Assembly (NCBI RefSeq): GCF_003813775.1
Contig: NZ_RPDH01000002.1
Location: 992,001-1,056,000, forward strand
Reading direction: 5' to 3'
From: Chitinophaga lutea
GTDB taxonomy: Bacteria; Bacteroidota; Bacteroidia; Chitinophagales; Chitinophagaceae
Length of the DNA: 64,000 bases
The translations under genes and the position numbers were made by a program. The notes below the pieces were generated by a model. It ran no database searches, was not told the origin of the DNA, and saw nothing but the letters and a program-made list of their open reading frames with translations. Positions 46,001 through 54,829 of this stretch are shown piece after piece. Position 1 is the first letter of the stretch, and each line of letters begins with the position of its first letter.

Positions 46001-47470
46001 ATGCCTTCATCCATTCCATATAACCACCCGTCGCTGGTGCTCGGCAATATTGTGAATCCCGACATACTGGCGAAACTCCGGCAGATCGGCGTTATACAGG
46101 CACGCATCGATGCGGCGCAGGATAAAATGAACGCGTACATCTCCATGAAACGAAGCCTCACGATGACGGTGAACGAGCTCCTCGGCATGAATGTGGACAT
46201 TTCAGCATTGACGGCGCGGGTGGAAGAGCTCGACCGCGAGATCGCGCAGTCCGCCGCCGATTACACCGGCGCCCGCCTTTCGGCGGAAACGGAACTGCAG
46301 GCGCTCAAAGAACAGATCAGTGAAACAACGGTGGAGGAAGTGGCGGAAAGCCCCGTCGACTTCGACCGTACCGGCATCCGGAAAATGCCTTTGGCCGCGG
46401 ATTCGCTGCAGCTCGACGCCCAGTATTTTTCGTACGACGAAAACGAGGAAGACAATCCCCTGGGCACACAGGCCAGCATCGAAAACTATATCCGTGAATC
46501 CACGGCAAACCTGGGAGAGCGCACCGCATCGAATATCAGCGGGAAAGCCGCGGCACAGATCGGCCTGCAACGCAAAAATCACGACCTGGCAGGCACGCTC
46601 GTGATCACGGCCAGCTGCACACACAGGCAGGCGGTGCTGCTCTCCCCTTTTGTACTGGATGTAGACAAGGCAGTGAGCGTATGGAACAATCTCGGCACGA
46701 ATAAAAACAATCTGATAGAGACCACGGACCCGACAGGCCTGCGCCGGGCAGCGGCGCAGGACAAAGATGCTCCCGGAACAGGTATGTCCATACTTTCCGG
46801 TTCCACCTGCGGCTCCAGCTTCGTAGGCATGGTGCATGTGCTGAAGCAGGACGCCACGGGCAACAGCGGTCCCTCCATGTCCGCCGTGGCGGCCGGGCTC
46901 CAGGAACGTTTCAAGATCGGCAGCTGGTTCGAAGAATCTTCCGGCGGCTTTGGCGTGGACCCTTCTTTCTCTTCAGACATCAAAAACCTGCTCAGCACGC
47001 AACGCATCACCTCGCACATCAACCTCATCGTGATGGGCGTGGTGCCTTCCATCCGCTCCAACCTCGTGGAGATGGGCGTAAAGACTTTCGCGGACGTTGA
47101 CCCGGCCAAAATAACGGCCGGCCTCTCCGCCATCAGCAACAGCACCACGGCCGCCGAGAGCACGGTAGACCAGGCCGCCGCCACCGCCAAAACCGGCGCG
47201 CGCGTCATCAGCATGCAGGGCGCCGCCATCCAGAGCGTGATGACGGGCCTCGGCAAAATAGACCAGGCCGGCAACCAGGTGATGGACATCAATACCCTGA
47301 TGAACGCATTCGAAGATTACCTCGAAGAAGTGAAGAAAGGCGATGCCGGCGTGCCCATCAGCTTCCAGGTCAAAACAGTGAGCCGCAGCGACCTCATCCG
47401 GTTATGGCTCGCCAAATATTATCCCGACGCCGGCGGTAACGACACCCCGACGGACAATCCTCAAACATAA
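46001..47470 (+). CDS. Unrecognised protein, paralogue B of the 43-49 kb cluster
   Basis: The 489-residue protein aligns along its whole length with the product at 43112 (same MPS.IPY..PSLVLGN opening and same end LAKYYP). It lacks the long Ser/Gly tail. The N-terminal helical part (about 20-115) is predicted coiled coil (LTARVEELDREIAQSAADY). The retained blocks (GTLVITASCTH, DVDKAVSVWNN, SGSTCGSSFVGMVHVL, SGGFGVDPSFSSDIKNLLST) mark the likely functional core. It starts 18 bp after the middle gene and ends 4 bp before the muramidase gene, so the four genes look co-transcribed. Confidence 0.8.
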   Translation: MPSSIPYNHPSLVLGNIVNPDILAKLRQIGVIQARIDAAQDKMNAYISMKRSLTMTVNELLGMNVDISALTARVEELDREIAQSAADYTGARLSAETELQALKEQISETTVEEVAESPVDFDRTGIRKMPLAADSLQLDAQYFSYDENEEDNPLGTQASIENYIRESTANLGERTASNISGKAAAQIGLQRKNHDLAGTLVITASCTHRQAVLLSPFVLDVDKAVSVWNNLGTNKNNLIETTDPTGLRRAAAQDKDAPGTGMSILSGSTCGSSFVGMVHVLKQDATGNSGPSMSAVAAGLQERFKIGSWFEESSGGFGVDPSFSSDIKNLLSTQRITSHINLIVMGVVPSIRSNLVEMGVKTFADVDPAKITAGLSAISNSTTAAESTVDQAAATAKTGARVISMQGAAIQSVMTGLGKIDQAGNQVMDINTLMNAFEDYLEEVKKGDAGVPISFQVKTVSRSDLIRLWLAKYYPDAGGNDTPTDNPQT

Positions 47471-47474
47471 ACGT

Positions 47475-49016
47475 ATGCGCATCTTTAAAAAACGCCGGAG
47501 CTGCCTGCAATGGGCGGGCGCGTTCAGGAATTTCCGCGACCTCTGTGAGACGCAGTACCGGCGGGCCGTCCAGGCGAATGAAGAATACATCCCCCTGAAG
47601 GGGGATAACATCAACGAAGCCGCTCTCACCGAACACATGCCCGCCATCAATACCTATACCGGTACAGGCAGCCGCCTGCCGGATATCCGGGACCTGATGA
47701 AAGGCCCCACCGCCACGCACGACGCCGGCCTGCTGCTCTCGTCCCTCTACAGCCTGCAGTACGCCAACGAAGAAATGGAAATGATGCTGACCGAATTCCG
47801 GGAGCGGTACAAAACTTACAAAAACGATTATTACACCCACCTGTACGAGCTGGTGCGGCTGCACGACGAGCTGAACGGTTACGTGAAAGGCAAACATCTC
47901 AATGAGGCCGCCGGCAAATGGGTGGACGGTTACTTTAAAATATTCGCGGACTGGATGCGCAAGGGCGCTGACAAAGCGGCGGACGTATTGCAACAGGCCG
48001 TCATCACCCCACTGCTGGCGCTGAATAAAAACAGTCCCGGTACACCATTCATCCATCTTACCACGGAGAACGCCCTGCAATGCAGCAGCGCCTACAGCAG
48101 CATGCATACGCTCGACACGCAATTCCGCAACAGGCTGCAACATTACACCCGGCTGTACCGGAAAGCCCTGCGTTTCCTGAAAGTGCTGGCCCCGCATATG
48201 GAAATGCCGCTGCTGCGGGAAAACCGCCAGCCGATTTTTGTGTATGCGCTTATGTTCGTGCTGCTGGCGACGCCCTTTGCGCTGTATTTTTGCAACCGGC
48301 CCACCCCTGCCCAATTGCCCGTAGTGGAAGCGGATACGGTACCGCCCCAGCCGGATCCCAAACTGGCCAGACTGCATGCCGCGCCGGTGGTGTATGGCCT
48401 CGACGTATCGAAGTACCAGGGTAACCTGCTGGAGAAAATCACGGACTTCGACAGTATTTATTTTGTGATCTGCAAGGCCACCGAAGGGCTCACCATGCGC
48501 GACGGCACCTTCGCCGCCAATTGGGAAATGCTGGGGCGGACGAACGTGCTGCGCGGCGCTTATCATTTTTTCATCAGTTCCGACGACCCGGAGCGGCAGG
48601 CCGCATTTTTCCTGCAGACGGCGATGGGCGCCGGCCAAACGGACATCCCGCTGATCATCGACGTGGAAGCCGGCAGCCTGAAAGACAGCATCCCGGCCGA
48701 CAGCCTGCAACGCCGCCTGCTGGCCTGCCTCAGTTACCTGGAGCGGCAACATGGGCGCAAACCTATCCTGTACACCAACCTCAGTTTTGCCAACGTTTAC
48801 CTGCGCAACGAGGTGTTTGCCGCTTTCCCGCTCTGGCTGGCGGAATACTCCGGCAAACCCAAGCCCGTGCTGCCGGTAGCCTGGCAGAAAACGGGGCATA
48901 CGTTCTGGCAGAAAAGCGCGTCGTACGTCATTGATGCGGAGACAACGGATTACGATGTATTTAACGGGAGCGGCGCGGAGTTGCTGGAGTTTATCCGGGC
49001 AGACAGTCTCCCCTGA
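47475..49016 (+). CDS. Membrane-anchored GH25 muramidase with cytoplasmic N-terminal domain
   Basis: This 513-residue protein starts with a basic, helical domain without signal peptide (about 1-245). One membrane segment follows at about 253-274 (PIFVYALMFVLLATPFALYF). After a Pro-rich linker comes a GH25 lysozyme domain at about 305-510. GH25 motifs are visible: GLDVSKYQGN (Asp310), FVICKATEG, AYHFF and IPLIIDVEAG. This domain cleaves the MurNAc-GlcNAc bond. Positive-inside reasoning puts the N-domain in the cytoplasm and the lysozyme in the periplasm. It is the last gene of the unknown cluster. Confidence 0.88.
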   Translation: MRIFKKRRSCLQWAGAFRNFRDLCETQYRRAVQANEEYIPLKGDNINEAALTEHMPAINTYTGTGSRLPDIRDLMKGPTATHDAGLLLSSLYSLQYANEEMEMMLTEFRERYKTYKNDYYTHLYELVRLHDELNGYVKGKHLNEAAGKWVDGYFKIFADWMRKGADKAADVLQQAVITPLLALNKNSPGTPFIHLTTENALQCSSAYSSMHTLDTQFRNRLQHYTRLYRKALRFLKVLAPHMEMPLLRENRQPIFVYALMFVLLATPFALYFCNRPTPAQLPVVEADTVPPQPDPKLARLHAAPVVYGLDVSKYQGNLLEKITDFDSIYFVICKATEGLTMRDGTFAANWEMLGRTNVLRGAYHFFISSDDPERQAAFFLQTAMGAGQTDIPLIIDVEAGSLKDSIPADSLQRRLLACLSYLERQHGRKPILYTNLSFANVYLRNEVFAAFPLWLAEYSGKPKPVLPVAWQKTGHTFWQKSASYVIDAETTDYDVFNGSGAELLEFIRADSLP

Positions 49017-49094
49017 CGGAACGTACCCGCGGTATACGTTAAAATAATGCTAAACTCGCTGCCGGGGCTACGGCGGCGTAATACCCCGTTAAAA

Positions 49095-49187
49095 GTTTTG
49101 ATTACATTAGGGTGATCAATTCCAGCTGAAGTACCCATACAGAACCCGCAGGAAAGCATGCTTCAGTTAACCGCCATTCACCCTAAT
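49095..49187 (+). promoter_or_regulatory. Leader of thioredoxin-like gene copy 1
   Basis: GTTTTGATTACATTAGGG (49095-49112) recurs almost exactly before copy 2, and TACATTAG resembles a Bacteroidota -7 element (TAnnTTTG). ATTAGGGTGA at 49106-49115 is perfectly complementary to TCACCCTAAT at 49178-49187, 11 bp before the ATG, so the transcript could fold back near the start codon. Confidence 0.4.
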
Positions 49188-49197
49188 ACGCATACCC

Positions 49198-51606
49198 ATG
49201 AACGTAAAGAAGTTGCTACTCGCCCTCCCGGCGCTTTGTTTGGCCGCCGCCGCTTCCGGTCAACAACCCGTGCCTGTTTTAACCTACAAGGTCGATTACA
49301 TCAAAGACCAGATTGGCAAATCGGCGTTTACGTCCATTTGCCGGTTCAGGATACTGGAAAAGTTGCCGGAGGGAAAACTCCGTATGGAGGCCACCCGGCT
49401 GAACTGCCGGCAACTGAAAAGCCTTCAGCCGCCGAATACCGCCAGCCTCATGGAAACAGGGATCACAGACACGGAGATCCTCTTCAACCTGCTTTTATTG
49501 CAACAGCCTGTAGAACTGATCTTCGATCCCGCCCGTACATTTCTGCCGCAACCGGCGCTCGAAAAACTGCTGGAGCAAAAGGCTGCGGAGTATAGCCTGA
49601 AACCGGAGATTGTCAAGACACTGGCGGGTAATCTTCCCGCCTACCTTTCCAGGGAAATGCACGCCGCTTTTTTGCAGGCGCCCGCCAACGCATCCAGCTG
49701 GCAAAGCGCGGATTCGACATTGCTGTATTCCGCTACCGGCGGAGCGAACGGCATCCGTCTCTTCAGCGCCACCAGGAACCCGGCCAAACAAGGCCCGGGC
49801 AATATCCGGCACGTCAGCAACAATACATATAAATGGGATGCGGCGGGCGGCAAATTGCTGGAGGCCTATTTAACCTACCGGGCCAGCGGCAATTCCCAGG
49901 GCGGCAACAACGCCCCCTTTCGTTATGCGGACACCATGCGCATGGAACTGCTCGATACCCCGGTCAACTATCCCGCCGTTACGCCGGAACACGTAGAGTG
50001 GCTGATAAAAACCTCCCGGTGGAGCTATGCGCTGAATGATGCAAAAGGGTTTGATTACGACTCCCTGAAAGTGATCGCCTTTCTGCAGAAAATGGATCCG
50101 CTTTTCAGCGGGGAAAAGGGTTATATCGCGAACAGGCTCGACCTGGTGCAGGGCATCCTGATGAGGAAGCACTACGATGATTACGCAGCAGTGTTGCGGA
50201 ACACTCCCAACGAGGCCATGCAAGGCAGTGCCTCCCACCTGCATAACAAGTTGCAGAATGTATGGTATGAGAATACTGATAGCGCCATGCAACTGCTGGA
50301 ATACCTCGCCGAAGCCCGTCCGAAATCCGCGGAAGACTGGTTGCAGTATAGCCTGGCGCAGGGGCTTTTTGTAAAATACGACAGCGCCATGCTTGCCGAA
50401 GCAACAGCATCCTGGAAGGCCGCCGGCGAAAGCGAGGAAAAAATTGCGGCGTTGCGGCATCAGGTGAGCATACAGGCGGGACAGGCATCCACGCTCATTG
50501 GCCGGGCTACCCAAAGCGGCCATCCTGTTGTGCGAAACGCCTCCCGCCCCATGTATCTCAGCCACCAGGCGGAATTGCAGGGCCACCCGGATTCCCTGCA
50601 TGCCATCGCGCAGCAATTCCGGTCGCTTTCCCCCATAGAAAAGAAATCGGGCAATGCCGGCCGGTACGCGCTGATGTTGTATAAAACGCTCGAAGAAAAA
50701 GGACAGCGGGCCGATGCGGACATTATCCTGAAGGAGGCCATTGCAGCGCTTGAAAAAGGCGCCACGGACACCCTGAGCAAAAGGCGCTTCACCGATCAGA
50801 ACATGCTCGCTTACGCCTATTACCTGCAATACGAAGCGCTGAAACCGACCGACAAACGGCTCGCCATGACCTACCTGTCCAAAGCCTCCGCCATTTCACC
50901 GCGCTCCTCCACGGAATTGACGAACGACAGTTTTTACGACCGGGTCATGCTGAAATCGAAAGAAAGCTACCGCGAGGAATTTGCGGCCGCCCTCGTGAAA
51001 GAAGGCGATACAAAGGAAGCCATGAAGGTGCTGGCGCAGGAAATCAACGCCGAGCCGGGTATTCTGCCGATGGTACAGCAATCGTTCGCGAAATATTTAC
51101 CCAACCTGGATTTCAAGGACTTCATCACCAACACGCTCACCCGTTCCTGGAAAGAGGCGCCTGATTTTACGCTCGCCGGCTATAACGGCGGCACCTACAA
51201 ACTCTCCGACTTCCGGGGAAAATGGGTGCTGCTCGACTTCTGGGGCACCTGGTGCAACCCCTGCCGCAAAGAACTGCCGCAGATCGACCAGGTTGCCAAA
51301 AGCCTCCAAAACAGCCCGAACGAGGCCTTTCTGTCCATTGCCTGCTTCGACACCCCGGAAAAAGTAAACAGGCTGCTCACCGGGGAAGGATATACGTTCC
51401 CCGTGGCCATGTCGGACAATAAAGTGCAGCTGGCATTCAACGTAACAGGATACCCCACGAAATTCATCATTTCACCGGATGGCAAGATGCTGCCCGTTGC
51501 TTTTTCACAGGACTGGAAAAGTATATTCGAACAATTCAGTAACCTGCAAAACACGGCGGTCAAACCCGCAGATAAAAATGCCGGCGTCAACAAGCGGATG
51601 AATTAA
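49198..51606 (+). CDS. Large thioredoxin-domain (TlpA-like) secreted protein, copy 1
   Basis: The 802-residue protein has a signal peptide (cleavage near AAASGQ) and a long N-terminal region of about 640 residues without a recognised domain, helical and TPR-like toward the end. The C-terminal TlpA/AhpC-type thioredoxin domain (about 655-790) shows APDFTLAGYNGGTYKLSDF and the redox motif WCNPC (Cys686, Cys689). It is a periplasmic disulfide reductase or isomerase candidate. It is a tandem paralogue of the gene at 51801. Confidence 0.9.
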   Translation: MNVKKLLLALPALCLAAAASGQQPVPVLTYKVDYIKDQIGKSAFTSICRFRILEKLPEGKLRMEATRLNCRQLKSLQPPNTASLMETGITDTEILFNLLLLQQPVELIFDPARTFLPQPALEKLLEQKAAEYSLKPEIVKTLAGNLPAYLSREMHAAFLQAPANASSWQSADSTLLYSATGGANGIRLFSATRNPAKQGPGNIRHVSNNTYKWDAAGGKLLEAYLTYRASGNSQGGNNAPFRYADTMRMELLDTPVNYPAVTPEHVEWLIKTSRWSYALNDAKGFDYDSLKVIAFLQKMDPLFSGEKGYIANRLDLVQGILMRKHYDDYAAVLRNTPNEAMQGSASHLHNKLQNVWYENTDSAMQLLEYLAEARPKSAEDWLQYSLAQGLFVKYDSAMLAEATASWKAAGESEEKIAALRHQVSIQAGQASTLIGRATQSGHPVVRNASRPMYLSHQAELQGHPDSLHAIAQQFRSLSPIEKKSGNAGRYALMLYKTLEEKGQRADADIILKEAIAALEKGATDTLSKRRFTDQNMLAYAYYLQYEALKPTDKRLAMTYLSKASAISPRSSTELTNDSFYDRVMLKSKESYREEFAAALVKEGDTKEAMKVLAQEINAEPGILPMVQQSFAKYLPNLDFKDFITNTLTRSWKEAPDFTLAGYNGGTYKLSDFRGKWVLLDFWGTWCNPCRKELPQIDQVAKSLQNSPNEAFLSIACFDTPEKVNRLLTGEGYTFPVAMSDNKVQLAFNVTGYPTKFIISPDGKMLPVAFSQDWKSIFEQFSNLQNTAVKPADKNAGVNKRMN

Positions 51607-51631
51607 CAGGGGGCGCAACCCCACCTTCCGG

Positions 51632-51667
51632 TTATTCCATAACGGCCCGGAACGCGGGGTTGCCCCT
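51632..51667 (-). pseudogene. Remnant of the alkB 3' end left by tandem duplication
   Basis: Read on the minus strand this stretch encodes RGNPAFRAVME and a stop, matching the last residues of the AlkB-like protein at 54233 (RVNLTFRTIVE and stop) in the same frame and orientation. It occupies the same position behind copy 1 as intact alkB does behind copy 2. The duplicated unit therefore included the convergent alkB tail. Confidence 0.75.
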
Positions 51668-51710
51668 GCATATGACGAAACCGGCCTGTACCCGCTATGA
51701 CCGACCGGAA

Positions 51711-51792
51711 GTTTTTATTACATTAGGGCACTGAAGTCCCGCACGGAACCGTAGCATAGCCAATTCTTCAGTTAACCACCAGTCAACCTAAT
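51711..51792 (+). promoter_or_regulatory. Leader of thioredoxin-like gene copy 2
   Basis: GTTTTTATTACATTAGGG and the later CTTCAGTTAACC and CCTAAT elements repeat the leader of copy 1. The long inverted repeat is degraded here to ATTAGG/CCTAAT (51722-51727 with 51787-51792). The shared leader suggests common control. Confidence 0.4.
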
Positions 51793-51800
51793 CGTGTACC

Positions 51801-54212
51801 ATGAAACTTAAACAAATTCTGCTGACCCTGCCCGTGCTTTGCCTCGCTGCCGCCGCCTTTAGCCAGCAAAAGGGCCCGGCGCTCAACTATAAAGTGACCA
51901 GTTCCGCCGACCAGTTCCGCAAAACGGCGGCCTCTTCCATCGTGCAATTCAGGGTGCTGGAGAAACTGGAAGGCGGCAAGCTGCGCATAACGGCTACCCG
52001 CCTCACCTACGAGCTGAAAGCGGGCACACAGGCCATCAATACGGCCAGCATCCTGGAAACCAGCGTGCCGGACACCGAGGTGCTGCTCAACCTGCTGTTA
52101 TTGCAACAGCCGGTTGAATTACTGTACGACCCTTCGAAACCGATGATCCCCCAGCCCGGCTTTGAAAAACTGCTGACGGAGCGGGCACTGGCGCTCGGCG
52201 TGAAACCGGAGCACATTAAAACCATGGCCGGCAACCAGACGGTTTACCTCTTCCGGGAAATGCGCGCCGCGTTTTTCCAGGCGCCGGCCGGCGCTACGGG
52301 ATGGCAAAGCGAAGACTCCCTGTTGCTGTATACCTCGCGGCCACCGGCAAACGGCATCCGCGTCATCAGCGCCGTCAAGAACCCGGCCAAAGCAGAACCC
52401 GGCGACGTCAGGTCGCAATATGATAACGTTTACAGGCTGGATGAAAAGTCCGGCCATATCGTTGATGCAAAAATCATTTACGGCGCCACCGGCACCTATG
52501 TGACGGAAGGTAAAACCATTCCTTTCCGGATCACAGACACGATGCACCTGGAATTGCTGGATGCCCCGCCCGCCTACCCGGCCGTTACGCCCGAACAGGT
52601 GGAATGGCTGGTAAAAACATCGCACTGGAGCGAGGCTCTCAAAGATGCCGTGGGCATTGAATACGACAGTGCCAAAGTCGCCGCCCTGCTGCAGAAAACA
52701 GATCCGCTGTTAGGCACGCAGAAAGGATACGCCCTCAAAAAACTGCACCTGGTGCAGCAGGCCCTGTCGAAGCGCGATTACAATGTTTACAATAAAGCGT
52801 TGCAGGATGCGCCGCTGGAGGCGTTGAAAGGCGACGCCATCCACCTCCATAACCGGTTGCAGGATGAACGGGAAACAAACGCAGACGACGCCGTTGTGCT
52901 GGCCGGCTACCTGGCCGCGGCCCGGCTGGATTCGTACGAAGAATGGATGCAGCACAGCATGGCCCAGGGCCTCTTTGTAAAACTTGATTCAGCCACCCTC
53001 GCGTGGATGAAAAAAAGGTTCGGGGACGAGGAAATCCCGCCCGCCGAGCTGGAGAAACAACGCAGGGAAGCAAAGGCACGGGTCGAAAGGTCCGCCTCGA
53101 TCGTAGGCCGCCTGAGCGCCCACCCGGATACCGCCGTCCGTAACGCCGCCCGCCCGATGTACCTCACCTACCTTGCCGAACAGGCCGTGTCACCGGATTC
53201 ACTGCGCGCGATCGTTTCACAGTTCCGGGCGCTGTCGCCGGCGGAACGGGCAAGCGGCAATGCCGGCCGGTACGGGCTGATGCTGTACAAGGCGCTGCTG
53301 CAAAAAGGCATGACGGCCGAAGCATCCGGCGTTTTACAGGAAACCATAACAGCCCTCGAAAAAAGCGCGGCGGATAGTCTGAACCGTAAACGCTTCACCG
53401 ACAAGAACATGCTGGCGTACGGCTACCGCCTCCAGTCCGAAGCCCTGCAAGCCACCGATAAACGGAAGGCCATGGCCCTGCTCGCCAAAGCAGCCGCCGT
53501 GTCGCCCCGCACCGCCGTTGAGCAAACACACGACAGTTTCTACGACCAGGTGCTGCTGCAATCGCAAAGCAGCTACCGCGAAGAATACGCGTCGGCCCTG
53601 CTGAAGGCCGGCGCTTCCAAGGAAGCGATGAAAGTGCTGGCCCAGGAAATCAACGCAGACCCTATCCTGTTGCCGGCGGTACAAAAATCTTTCGCGGAGC
53701 ATTTACCCGACGTCGACTTCAAAGACTTCGTCAACAACACGCTCACCCGCAGCTGGCAGGATGCGCCCGATTTCACGCTCACCGGGTATAAAGGCGGCAC
53801 TTACAAACTGTCCGACCTGAAAGGGAAATGGGTGCTGATCGATTTCTGGGGCACCTGGTGCCAGCCCTGCCGCAGGGAACTGCCGGAGATCAACAAATTC
53901 GCGCAAAGGGTGCAAAACAGCGCGGAAGAGGCTTTTGTGTCGATTGCCTGCGGCGATACGCCGGAGAAAGTGGACAAGCTGATGACGGCGGAAAAATACG
54001 TCTTCCCCGTCGCCATGTCCGACCAAACCGTGGAAAAAACCTTCAAGGTCCGCGGTTATCCTTCCAAGTATATCATCTCGCCGGACGGGAAAATGCTGCC
54101 TGTCGCATTCGGCCAGGACTGGAAAATGATCTTCGAACAGTTCAGCCGGCTGAAAAACGCCACGGTAAAAGCGGAGGAAAAGAAGGCCAACGTTAACAAA
54201 CAACTGAATTAA
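51801..54212 (+). CDS. Large thioredoxin-domain (TlpA-like) secreted protein, copy 2
   Basis: The 803-residue protein is collinear with the product at 49198. It has a signal peptide (cleavage near AAFSQ), a long N-terminal region and a C-terminal thioredoxin domain with APDFTLTGYKGGTYKLSDL and WCQPC (Cys687, Cys690). The dipeptide between the cysteines changes from NP to QP, which may alter redox potential. Divergence is spread over the whole protein, so the duplication is not recent. The C-terminus converges on alkB with a 20-bp gap. Confidence 0.9.
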   Translation: MKLKQILLTLPVLCLAAAAFSQQKGPALNYKVTSSADQFRKTAASSIVQFRVLEKLEGGKLRITATRLTYELKAGTQAINTASILETSVPDTEVLLNLLLLQQPVELLYDPSKPMIPQPGFEKLLTERALALGVKPEHIKTMAGNQTVYLFREMRAAFFQAPAGATGWQSEDSLLLYTSRPPANGIRVISAVKNPAKAEPGDVRSQYDNVYRLDEKSGHIVDAKIIYGATGTYVTEGKTIPFRITDTMHLELLDAPPAYPAVTPEQVEWLVKTSHWSEALKDAVGIEYDSAKVAALLQKTDPLLGTQKGYALKKLHLVQQALSKRDYNVYNKALQDAPLEALKGDAIHLHNRLQDERETNADDAVVLAGYLAAARLDSYEEWMQHSMAQGLFVKLDSATLAWMKKRFGDEEIPPAELEKQRREAKARVERSASIVGRLSAHPDTAVRNAARPMYLTYLAEQAVSPDSLRAIVSQFRALSPAERASGNAGRYGLMLYKALLQKGMTAEASGVLQETITALEKSAADSLNRKRFTDKNMLAYGYRLQSEALQATDKRKAMALLAKAAAVSPRTAVEQTHDSFYDQVLLQSQSSYREEYASALLKAGASKEAMKVLAQEINADPILLPAVQKSFAEHLPDVDFKDFVNNTLTRSWQDAPDFTLTGYKGGTYKLSDLKGKWVLIDFWGTWCQPCRRELPEINKFAQRVQNSAEEAFVSIACGDTPEKVDKLMTAEKYVFPVAMSDQTVEKTFKVRGYPSKYIISPDGKMLPVAFGQDWKMIFEQFSRLKNATVKAEEKKANVNKQLN

Positions 54213-54232
54213 GCGGGGAAACCCCACGCCGG

Positions 54233-54829
54233 TTATTCCACGATGGTCCGGAACGTGAGGTTGACCCTGGGTTTCAGGATAACGGCGGAAGGAGGCACAC
54301 TGTGCAGCCAGTGCGTTTGCGTTTCACCACGCATCACCAGCAGGCTGCCATGCTGCAGTACGATGCCCCTGGTTTCTTTCGTGGTTTTATGTTTGAGCAT
54401 GAATTTCCTTTCGGCGCCCAGGCTGAGCGAGGCGATGGTGGTGTTTTTCCCCAGCGCGGCCTCGTCGTCGCTGTGCCACGACATCCCTTCCGACCCGTCG
54501 CTGTACAGGTTCAGCAGGCAGGAGTTGAAGGCCGTGCCCAGTTTTTCTCCCACCAGTGTTTTCAGTTCGAGCAGTTCCGCCGTCCAGGGTTGCGCCTCGC
54601 GCGTTACGCCGGAATAGGTGTAGCGGTAGCGTTCGTTGCCGTACCAGGCCACCTTGCGTTTGGTGTTGCGCAGTGCGCCGTTCACGAACACCTGGTCGTG
54701 CTGCCAGGGGATCTTTTCCAGCAGCGCCTTCAGGTAAACGTCCGGATTGCTGAGCAGCGGACCGTAATAATTCACTTCGCCGTCGTACGGCAGCAGGTTG
54801 CTGCCGTAGGGCGTAAAGAGGTCTATCAT
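54233..54829 (-). CDS. alkB: AlkB-like 2-oxoglutarate/Fe(II) dioxygenase
   Basis: The 198-residue enzyme oxidatively demethylates alkylated bases such as 1-methyladenine and 3-methylcytosine. The iron ligands are His119 and Asp121 (WHSDDE) and His176 (HWLHSVP). The 2-oxoglutarate-binding R..N.TFR motif is at about 188-194. Length and motifs resemble the ALKBH2/3-type branch. The start overlaps the ATP-grasp stop by 4 bases (ATGA). It is the last gene of the alkylation operon. Confidence 0.93.
   Translation of the reverse strand: MIDLFTPYGSNLLPYDGEVNYYGPLLSNPDVYLKALLEKIPWQHDQVFVNGALRNTKRKVAWYGNERYRYTYSGVTREAQPWTAELLELKTLVGEKLGTAFNSCLLNLYSDGSEGMSWHSDDEAALGKNTTIASLSLGAERKFMLKHKTTKETRGIVLQHGSLLVMRGETQTHWLHSVPPSAVILKPRVNLTFRTIVE

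Noticed and set aside
47394..48899. 501-codon minus-strand frame opposite the GH25 gene
   Set aside because: Shadow of the muramidase gene; no motifs, and the plus strand carries an unambiguous GH25 domain.
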